DNA of 64,000 nt from Chloranthus sessilifolius (lineage: Eukaryota; Streptophyta; Magnoliopsida; Chloranthales; Chloranthaceae), in NCBI GenBank assembly GCA_021018995.1, contig CM037586.1, positions 7,910,328-7,974,327 on the forward strand, in the 5' to 3' direction. The first letter of the stretch is position 1. Each line of letters opens with the position of its first letter. Positions 55,549 through 64,000 of the stretch are shown here, one piece after another. Below the pieces are notes generated by a model, which made no database searches, was not told the origin of the DNA, and saw only the letters and a list, made by a program, of their open reading frames with translations. A program made the translations under genes and the position numbers.

Positions 55549-56865
55549 CAGTACATCTTGTGATTTGAGAGATGCTAAAACTGATATCTTTCAAAGTAAA
55601 AAATATTGTGTAACCTAATTAGAATACCATTTGAAAAACTAACAAGAAACACACATTGTTAAGATATCACTTTGACGTTTATTGGTTACAAATATGAATT
55701 TAGTGTTATTGAGAGTGACTGACTACATTTACTGATTGTTTTAAATGAGGTTGGGGACTTTGGACCAGGTTCCACACAAGGACCCCACCCCAGCGCCATT
55801 TCACGTCCGCGTGGAACCCAACCACAGGTTTGGGTGCTATGTGAAGTATGCATGGTTAACTGTGATTAGAAAGAACTACGTAATCTTCGCGATCAGCAGT
55901 GATTAACTGAACAGTGAAACAAAAATTGTCTCACGGTTCATTTTAATTATTATTGATGGCAGTTATTATTTATTTATTTATTGTTATTTTTCGGAACCCC
56001 TTGGGAGGAATGAACCCTAGGAGTGGACCTGTGCCCTATGGTATTTTTGGTGGCACGCAACACTAGAAAGTGTCCTGGTCTGAGGTTCAATCTCTGGACC
56101 GTGGTCCAACTTGATTTTAGTGTTAGGTTGTGTAGGTGAAAGAAGAAGAAGAAGAAGAAGAAGAAGAAGAGGAAAAAGAGTGAGGAGAGAGTTAGAGAAT
56201 AGAATGGTTCAAATTATGGTTTCGTGGGAACCCCAACTAGCCTATATACTAGAATAGCCATATAATGTATACAGCCCACTTCATACTACACACACCAAAT
56301 AAGTACTACATAGGTACAAATATTGAGGCACACACACCTAACTAACACACACACCAATACACACCAATAGTCCAGAGACCTTTTTTCTTTTACTTTGTCA
56401 AACATCTTTACTAAAGACGTAGAAGTTTTTCCAACCCCCAGTTTACCTATTAGGGGTTGCAGAGCATTTGTTCAATCTTTATTACCATTGTTCAGGCATA
56501 AGTACAAGCCATCACAACTTTCCCTAAGCTGTTTACTTGGGAAGGTCAACTCCTATCCATTGGGGGGTGCAGTACTTTGATAAAAGCTACGCTATCTAAC
56601 CTTCCCATTTATTATTTATATTTGTTCAATTTTCCGGTTTGAGTGCCCAATAAGATCGAGAGTTTGATGAAAGTGTTTTTATGATGTGGAGGGTCGGAAA
56701 TTAATAAACTGCATCTTATCAATTGGGATGTAGCGTGCTTTTTGAAGGAGGGTGCCTCATATTGAAGAGGATCAGGCTCATGAACTAAACTGGGTAAATG
56801 ACTACGGTGCTTGGATCCATCGTCCTTTTGGGCTATGATCGTTAACTCCAAGCATCATTGTGGGC
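55549..56865. other. Intron 9 DNA with LTR-like traces
   Basis: It contains (GAA)n at 56140-56171, then a CA-rich stretch (ACACACACC, AACACACACACC) and CCTATATACTAG, resembling a small copia LTR in reverse. No gene or clear border was found. Confidence 0.3.
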
Positions 56866-57680
56866 AGTCACAAAATTCGTCGAACTTTTGAATAATTTGC
56901 CAATTTGAGGCTCTGCGAGTTAATCCTGAATTATTCGAAAATTTTCTAATTTTTTTTTTTTTTTTTAAATTTGTGAATAAAGCACGAATATTTCCCAATT
57001 ATTTCAATCAGTGTTGTCCTATGCGATCACATATGCCATCAGGAATGAGAGGACCGCATATGCCATGATGACAGATGCGATTCAGGAAGTATGCCATCGC
57101 ATATAGTGAATGCCATGGCATACTTCATTGATTTTTTTTTTTTTTTTGGCTTTTTAGGCTTCCCTAAGCCCCTATTAATAGGGGATTTCTTTTCCTAATG
57201 CATCCTACAACTCTCAAGGGTATGTTTTGGGTCTCTTTCCTTCTCTTTTATATGGTCCACTTTATTTTTGTACTATTTGTTTGGACTTAATTTTTATATT
57301 TTCCCTTCTAACTTATGAGCTATATACTTATATTTCTCATTCTAGACACTACAAACTTAATAGAGTACAAAATTAACACAAACATATCACTTTTCAATAT
57401 GAGGAACTTTGGGGATTTTTTGGGGTTTTTTTGAAAAAAATAAAAATAAAAATTATGTCATGGCATAATGGCATATGTGACCCGCACATGTGATGGCTCT
57501 ATGCCATTGCATAGGGTCGCATATGTCATTTGACTACATTGATTTCAATAAATTGTAATTTTTTTAAATTTTTTACTTTTTAATCTTTTTATTTTAAGTT
57601 TTTATCTCCGATTTTTCTCTAAATATTTACCCGAACTTGCCAAAATTTACCAAAATTTTCCGATTTTAACCTTGCCAAAT
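56866..57680. mobile_element. MITE, family M7, split by a hAT MITE
   Basis: The left part (56866-57000, CAGTCACAAAATTCG, GAATTATTCG) and right part (57550-57680, CGAACTTGCCAAAATTT, CGATTTTAACCTTGCC) match the continuous copy at 31795-32114. The 533-bp hAT MITE lies in the middle with its own target duplication. Confidence 0.6.
57009..57541. mobile_element. hAT-type MITE, GCATATGC word family, 533 bp
   Basis: It starts CAGTGTTGTCCTATGCGATC and ends GTCATTTGACTACATTG, with a perfect 8-bp duplication ATTTCAAT (57001-57008 and 57542-57549). The complement of its right ~100 bp is almost the same as the left end of the 4.7-kb hAT at 45056, making it a non-autonomous partner. Confidence 0.93.
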
Positions 57681-57689
57681 TATTATTAT

Positions 57690-57994
57690 TATTATTTTAT
57701 TTTTATTATTTTTTTCGATCGATAACAAAGAAGTTTATTAAAATCAGAATAAAAGAGTACAAAGGGAAGATACCACAAGAGGTAGTGAGAAACTTCCCAT
57801 AAAACCCCTCACCAGTAGGAGACCCCAAGAGCTATGGCAGGGAGAGAGACAAGGAGAACTGATTTGATCTGTTGGGGTGTTAAATTCTGTCCATGCTGAT
57901 TTCAGCTTCTCGGATGTGCGTGTCTGGGCTCCTAATATGAAAGGGAAGCTCTTGGTTAGATTGTTCTACGAGACCCTCAATTGCAGATCGCTGG
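57690..57994 (-). mobile_element. L1 LINE 3' end fragment
   Basis: The complement ends in AATAAACTTCTTTGTTATCG then ATCGAAAAAAA, with a degenerate C-terminal coding trace above it. This is the same tail style as the fragments in intron 6. Confidence 0.55.
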
Positions 57995-58182
57995 TGTGAC
58001 GACCCAGACCCACATGCCACAATATTGTCTGGTTATGGGCATAGGTCCCCGCCCCGGTTTTGTTTCTGGCATGGGCTTAACTCCCCACCCAAAACGCGTC
58101 ATGACATGTAGTGTCCACAATTACATATAGCCCAGGATTACGACTTTTCTCTATCCGATGTGGGACTATTATAATTCCAACA
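57995..58182 (-). mobile_element. TRIM-like or solo LTR, Cassandra-type layout
   Basis: The complement begins TGTTGGAATTATAATAGTCC then CACATCGG, and ends CCAGACAATATTGTGGCATG, GGTCTGGGTCGTCACA. A CACATCGG start, ACGCGTTTTGGG middle and ACAATATTGTGG end are the layout of short plant TRIM LTRs of the Cassandra kind. No 5S-like box was confirmed. No matching 5-bp duplication. Confidence 0.45.
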
Positions 58183-60069
58183 CCTTAGAGAAGAGTCGTC
58201 CTCGGCCCTGACACCATCTTTGTCACGACCCTGAATTCTTACACGATCTCGAGGGCCTAGAACTCCGTGTTATGACACCGCACACTAGTTAAGGCGATAA
58301 GCGGACATATATATAATCCATAAATTGATTTAGCATATGGATCGAGGCATTTAAATATTGCATTTAATGATCAATGACTCATAAATAACAACGGAAATTG
58401 TAGACGACATTAATAAAGTAAATAATGCTAACCATGCATCTAGGATATTCACATAGGGTAAAATGGTTTCAAACGTAAACTCACAAAAAGTATCAAAAGG
58501 ACTAAAATAAGTCTCCCAAAGCAAATAATAAAGACTAGAGCTAAAGGGCTCTCAAGGTTCATAAAAATCTGTCGGATCTATGCTCTCGTTTGGGTGGTAG
58601 CCAACATCTTCATCTACTTAAGCCGCCTTCGGTACAGCTCCCTCTACGTCATCATAGGCGGGATGATTAGAGTTCTCACTTGAAACTATTAGATTTTGGG
58701 AGGTGGTGAGTTTACTTAGTCGCGTAAACTCAGTGGGTTGCACAATCGATCCATCATAACTTACCCAGGTGATCATGTATGTAATTGCTTGAGTTGCGGT
58801 GCATTTTGGAATAAACAAAGCATTACTATGTGATGTCAAAATGTTCAAAATTGAAAAGCATATCATAGAATGAAATGCACATGATGTATCTATTTCTTTT
58901 CCTATCTGTCTTATCAACTTATCATACACTACATATCGGAAGTCTTATTATTACTCGATACCCTGCACAACGTACTTCGTATCTTGCTTATCTTAATTAG
59001 ATGACTTGTGCCAGGATCGCTGCTCAAGCCTACCATGCGAGTTCCACGCGTTGATAACCATCTAACCTCCATATCATAACATAAACTATCATCCAGCCAG
59101 ATGGGTTTGCCAGCATAGTAACAATAAAGTTCCCTTCGTTCGAGACAAAACTAACATATTTTCCTTAAAACCCCTCTCGGCTGTAGACGTTGGGCCCTTA
59201 CGGTAGCTCACAAGTTATGACACGTGTAGAACTTAATTCATGTTCAGCTGGCCTTCACAATGTGTCTTAACATATCATATCATTATTTGGTTCTAGGCTT
59301 AGGTCCTCGCCCCGATTTCATCTTGACGTGGGCTTAAGTCCCCACTTTCTTATCATATTATATCTTAACATATTCATTTCTCATCTTTACTTAAAACTTA
59401 ATTGGAATGGGCCACAGTGCGATAGGGTTCACTAACCACGCTTTTCAAGGGATGGGTTCCGTAGTAATCTGGATGTACTTCGTGTGGTAGCCCATACTCT
59501 CATAGAAGTGTTGCATCCGTATATGGATGCCTATTTTTAAGTTTCACGAGACCGTGAAAGAAACCCCACCGTGGCGAAGGCTTATATCATATGTCATGCC
59601 TTAGTTCTTAACTTATCATGCTTATCCCCTATCGTGATTTCTATTTGATGAATGTCATATGATCAAAATGAAACATATATAAGAAAGAAACTATTGCATG
59701 CACCCTAAGCATTTTGTGAACATGGAGAAATTAACATGGAGCATAAAACATGAAGCATGAGTAAAAACAGTGTGAGAAATATTTCAATATATTTATTCTA
59801 TGATTGAGTCTAATTATTGTTCATTGGTGTTAGTTGTGTCTATAGAACTTGATGATTTGATCGGTAAAATGATCGAACATGTTTCGGACCCTAAAGAGAC
59901 GCGCATGTCCATTCAAGAACTATAGGAGCCTTAAAAGAGGTAACGAACATTCCCATTGTGTTCGATAGGTACAAAAACTAGAAGAACAAGTCCTATTTCG
60001 CTTAAATCGGATGTCCCCGTGAAAAGGTCTCGAAAATTGCTCTTGTAAAGAAAAACAATCCTTAACTGT

Positions 60070-60550
60070 CAATCTCGACTAGTCGGAAATGGTTTCGACC
60101 GATGGAGATCAGAGAAGAAACATGCTCTGAAGAAGGGGCCGAACTCGACTGGTCGAATTGGATTTTCGACCGATCAAGGTCACTGAATAACCAGAACTCC
60201 ATCTCGACTGGTCGAATTTAGATTTTGACTGGTTGAGTTAACTGATTAAAGTTGAACAGATTTCAATCTCGATTGGTTGAATTTAGATTTTGATCGGTCG
60301 AGATAAAAGGGAGGAGTTCTGAAGACAACAAAACTCGACACTCGACTGTTCGAAATGGATTTTCGACCGGTTGAGTTGCCTGAAAGGATTGGAAGTGATC
60401 CAATCTCGACTGGTCGAATTTAGGTTTCGACCGGTCGAGATCAACCAGAGGATAAAGTCCTCTATATAAAATATAATCTCAACCGGTCGAGTTTGAATTT
60501 CGACCGGTCGAATTTGCAATTTCATGCACAGGTCGAGTTTTTCGACCATA
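60070..60550. repeat. Tandem array of TCGACYGGTCGA palindromes, about 65-bp unit
   Basis: About seven units of the form TCTCGACTGGTCGAATT, T(A/G)GATTTTCGACCGGT, CGAGATCAACTG recur between 60070 and 60550, spaced 55-75 bp. Each half-unit can pair with the other half, so the array could fold into a row of hairpins. It lies in the U3 part of the LTR. Confidence 0.85.
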
Positions 60551-61681
60551 GTTCGAAGTCCTCTTTCTTGGCGATTGATCTTAGGATTGATTTAGGGTTT
60601 CATTTATTCAAAAGTATTGAATAATTTAAGATGGATTGAGAGACACCCACTTGTTGAAGCGCGAATCGATTCCCACGGCGATTTGGTTTGACGGAGGTTG
60701 GATTCGAGAGACGATTTGCCCAAGTACTTTCTGTGAGAAATCTTTTCTTACGATAGATCGATCGCAGCGATGGTGAGCCTTGATGGGGAAAGATTAGGCT
60801 CCAGAACCGGATGCACAGGTCGCCGATACGATGGTGGATTGAAACTTGTGGTATTGATCGGCGTGGATTTCGCTTACCGAAGGTGCACAATGGCCGTGCT
60901 TAGTAGAGAAGAGAGAACAAGAGACGCGGCTGAGAGAGAAAAGATGTAGAAATTTCTAATTCTCTCATGGCTTCAGATTTATATAGAAGGATGATTCGAG
61001 GAAGAGTCCCAAACGACAAGTCAACTTTGCCAAAAAGGAGCAAAAGTTCATAGAAAGTAAGAGTCCCTCAAGGATTCTAATTGCTTACCAAAATAAATCC
61101 TATGAATATTGGAATTAAATTACTTGCCTTAGTTGTATTAATGCAGTAGGATTCTTAGGATTTTCGCGCTATTTTTGTGCCACTGAATCACAGATACAAA
61201 TTTCTTAAATTTAAACATGTGTGGGTTATGATAAGGTATGTGCTCAAGCACCGGGTCTTGGTGCTTCGCCCATCTATCACCATTAAGTGGGGTCAAAGAG
61301 ACCCGGTTCACGAACCCAAACTCGCAGCCACGAACTCGAGCTCGTGATCATCGTTGTACTGGTCTTGGTATTGTGGCCATCACTTTTTAATCCGACCTTG
61401 GATTGACGCGATTCTTGCGACATTGGAAAGAAGACAGCATGGTCTACAACTTTGTGTAAAACAACAATTTCACGAATCCGATGTTTTAGAGGTCAAAATA
61501 GAGCGGCAAGTCGGGATCAATTTTGAATGACTAAAGGCTGTATGAATTTAATGTTATTTTCTGATTTCAATGACCAAAATTCCTGTGTATATTATATCTT
61601 ACTTAAGGTCTTTCGATCGATGGTCATGATAAATCTCAATTTAGAAATTGTAAATACCCTTTAATTTAATTATCCAATTAT

Positions 61682-61686
<5 letters not shown>

Positions 61687-61732
<46 letters not shown>
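61687..61732. repeat. (TA)n microsatellite
   Basis: About 23 TA units in the U5 side of the LTR. Confidence 0.95.
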
Positions 61733-61734
<2 letters not shown>

Positions 61735-61871
61735 ATTTTGTCGCTTCAATGCGATCTGTACAATAGCATGAAGAGTTAGAAATTCGATGCCCTCGTGAAA
61801 TCGAACTCTAACCTTCACGTTCTCGATGTCACGCACTCAGATAACTACCTTACTTTATAATTATATTGAGA

Positions 61872-61874
<3 letters not shown>

Positions 61875-61920
<46 letters not shown>
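61875..61920. repeat. (TA)n microsatellite
   Basis: About 23 TA units, preceded by TTATATTGAGATGATA. Similar text TTATATTGAGATGCTA recurs at 61967. Confidence 0.95.
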
Positions 61921-61922
<2 letters not shown>

Positions 61923-62202
61923 GATACCAACGTAATATAATCATGAAATTAAATCATTCTATTTAAATTATATTGAGATGCTATGCGTTCATTTTGATTT
62001 TGTAATACGAGTTAAGGATAAGTTAGATCATGTAAGCGAGTGTATGAGAGCATGCCTACGCTTGGCCGTGGTGATTCGCAAAGATGGTATTAAATCTCAG
62101 ACTTTACTTCCTTAGGGACTAAGTTGTACGAATTCATGAACAGACGTCTTGTGGAATCTGGATTCAATTGCTCCATGATGCAGAGAAACAATTAGCTCGC
62201 AA

Positions 62203-64000
62203 GTGAACGAGGCCTCATCACATGAAGGTTCTCAAGAATCTGAGGCGATGTGCGTACTACGTGAGATGGTTATCACCTTCAGTCAGCAGATGACCCAGCT
62301 GACGCAGTCCCATCAACAGGAAAGGACTCAATTGCTGCACGAGATGAAGGTGCAAAGAAAACAACAAAGACAATTTGTCCAAGAGCATGTCAGCCAACGT
62401 CAGCCTCCTCGATAGGAGAATCCACCCTACGCACCTGTCGGATTTCAAATATTCAGCGAAGCTCGACCCCCCTATTTCCATGGTCAGCTCGACCAAGTCG
62501 TTGCTAAAGATTGGGTAAATAAATTCGAGAAGTTCTTTAGGATTTCTTCACCCGCAGAACATGAAAATGTGAAGTGGGCAACGTTCTATTTAGGCCAAGA
62601 AGCAGAGAACTTGTGGAAAGCAGCAAAGAGAGTTGCAGATTGAAACAATGAAGAAGAGTGGGCTTGGCAGCAGTTCAGGGAAGCATACTTCAAAAAGTAC
62701 TTCTATGCATCCACCAGAGCTAAGAAGAAAAGAGAATTCATGAACTTACTGCAAGGGAGTATAACTGTCACCGAGTACGAGGCCAAGTTTGACCAGCTAT
62801 CCAGATTTGCTGGGAATTTGATCATGGACGAAGGCAATAAGCTCTTTACGTTTCAAAGTGGCTTGCGACCATTCTTTCGCGAGAAATTAGCCGCGATGAA
62901 GATAGAAACTTATGGAGAGCTTGTGGATCTTGCACAGATCTAAGAACGGTAATAAGGAGAAATGCTTAATAGAAGGAATGTCAAGTTGGGAGTTAAAAAG
63001 GGCAATGTTATTCAAAGGGGCTCATTTATTTCACTGAGATCCCTATCATATTTCGCCCAGAGAACATAGCTTCCTCCGACCCTATCAGAAAACAAAAGGC
63101 CACGTCTCACACCCCCGCAGACACAACTGGCCCGTATTTTCCCAGGAAGAAATGTTGTTCCACAGCCTCTTCAACGACAGAGGGTATTTTCACACTCTAC
63201 GAACCTTACGTGAAATGTAACAGGAGGCACAAGCCTGGAGTATGCATGCAAGGTACCGGTAAATGTTTCTGGTTAAGAAGAGAGGGACGCATGGCTAGGG
63301 AATGCCCCGAAAGAGCTCCAACTCAAGGCTCACAGTATAATAGTCAAGCGAAGCCTTCGAGCCAGGGCTGCGTATTTGCAATGTCGCAGCAGGACACTAT
63401 GGCTAGTGACAGTCATTTGAGGTACCATTACTAACTCAAATCCAATTACCTTTCTTTCTGTAGTTCAAGTGTAGTTTTCATAAACTTTCATTTCGTGAAG
63501 TCCCTTGTATGAATCCGATAAAACTCTAAACCTAATTATTACACTCGAAAACATCTTAACACGCCTTATGCTAACAGGTAACTTCTCCATTTATCAGCAT
63601 GAGTGCGACATTAAACACTTAGCCCTCGTTCTTATAGACTCAGGATCCAAATTCATTCATCAGTCCAAGGTTTGTGTCAGAAATTCAAGCTAAACCTGTA
63701 CTCTTATGAAGGAGATTGACTATCTTGACATCATCCGGGAGCACCATGATGACTATTTTAATTTGTCGAGACACGATAATAAATATTACAGGTCATGATC
63801 TTCTGGTAGATCTCATCGTGTTGGAATTTCAGGATTTCGATATCATATTGGGCATGGACTGGCTAGCCACATATCATGCCATGGTTGATTGTTTCTCTAA
63901 AGTGGTCACCTTCCAACTACTCGGAGAGGCTCCATTCAGATTTCGGGGAATCAAAAGGAAGGGAGTACCTTTATTGGCAGCATTAGACGAGGGACAAGAC
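62203..64000 (+). pseudogene. Ty3/gypsy gag and protease, broken, runs off right edge
   Basis: Gag frame from about 62203 starts MNEASSHEGSQESEA, has a Gln-rich coiled stretch, then RPPYFHGQLDQVVAKDWVNK then FEKFFRISSPAEHENVKWAT, and FREAYFKKYFYASTRAKKKR then EFMNLLQGSITVTEYEAKF, the retrotransposon gag core. It has in-frame stops at 62413, 62641 and 62941. A zinc-knuckle remnant follows in another frame (GKCFWLRREGRMARECPE, first Cys pair degraded). The protease site is LVLIDSGSKFIHQS (DSG, 63640). DFDIILGMDWLATYHAMVDC (about 63836) leads into the RT linker. Retroviral-like pol beyond is off the edge. Inactive. Confidence 0.9.

Larger units (their letters stand above)
58221..62080 (+). mobile_element. 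5' LTR of a Ty3/gypsy element (Tekay-like)
   Basis: It starts TGTCACGACCCTGAATTC, the usual start of Tekay-type LTRs, and runs to GATTCGCA. A degenerate primer-binding site TGGTATTAAATCTCAG follows at 62085. A TATA-like TTTATATAGAAGG on the + strand near 60968 would place transcription start about 30 bp later, giving a long U3. The LTR holds the TCGACYGGTCGA array and two TA microsatellites. The 3' LTR is outside the window, so LTR identity is unproven. Confidence 0.65.

Noticed and set aside
60070-60550. CRISPR-like array
   Set aside because: Units are imperfect, spacers are themselves repeats, and the setting is a plant retrotransposon LTR.
60283-60890. Two minus-strand frames of 88 and 96 codons
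   Set aside because: They fall within the gypsy LTR and the palindrome array; no motif and no conservation expected.
55003-64000. Search for helicase exon 10 (EGDH-like block)
   Set aside because: No splice-bounded frame resembling the next conserved block was found. All sizeable blocks are transposons, so the exon is taken to be beyond the window.

Overview
The window is nuclear DNA of a seed plant, most likely a woody angiosperm with a large, transposon-rich genome. The species cannot be named from the sequence. The evidence is one plant-type DEAH-box helicase gene with long GT-AG introns, plus plant transposon classes: hAT elements with BED and DUF659 domains, L1 and RTE LINEs, an Au-like SINE, chromoviruses, copia remnants and many MITEs. 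No bacterial, organellar or CRISPR-like content was seen.

The only cellular gene I can support runs on the + strand from 4443 to beyond the right edge. It encodes a DEAH-box RNA helicase of the plant DEAH10/RID1 type (animal counterpart DHX33). Nine exons were assembled by hand: 4443-4555, 12224-12270, 29916-29996, 33090-33306, 37442-37829, 38534-38737, 52112-52272, 53672-53857 and 54771-55002. They join in frame to 543 codons with GT-AG borders throughout. All core helicase motifs are present. The final ~150-170 codons are not in the window. Introns 1, 2 and 6 are 7.7, 17.6 and 13.4 kb, and intron 9 exceeds 9 kb.

Layout. 1-4442: upstream DNA with MITEs; one foldback MITE ends about 170 bp before the ATG. 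Intron 1: MITEs, a copia-like 5' end, a 1.05-kb hAT derivative and short tandem arrays. Intron 2: three L1-type LINE remnants. The middle one is split by a 4.0-kb rearranged chromovirus with a perfect 5-bp target duplication and also carries two tiny hAT MITEs and a retroposed L1 3' end. Downstream lie two inverted ~1.2-kb hAT copies. Intron 3: foldback MITEs. Intron 4: an RTE LINE split by a SINE, and a copia end. Intron 6: a small tRNA-type SINE, LINE and RTE fragments, and a 4.7-kb hAT element, itself invaded by a MITE and a GC-rich LTR fragment. Introns 7 and 8: foldback and hAT MITEs. Intron 9: nested MITEs and the 5' LTR, gag and protease of a broken Ty3/gypsy element running off the right end.

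The most interesting pattern is a group of hAT-type MITEs. Their borders are fixed by 8-bp target duplications read directly from the flanks. Each family is built almost wholly from one short, mostly self-complementary word (CCGAAC, CCGAAAT, CGATAC, GCATATGC or CGCTTAAG types). The host gene appears intact despite at least four levels of nested insertion inside its introns. All coordinates and alignments were done by eye; no search or alignment program was run.
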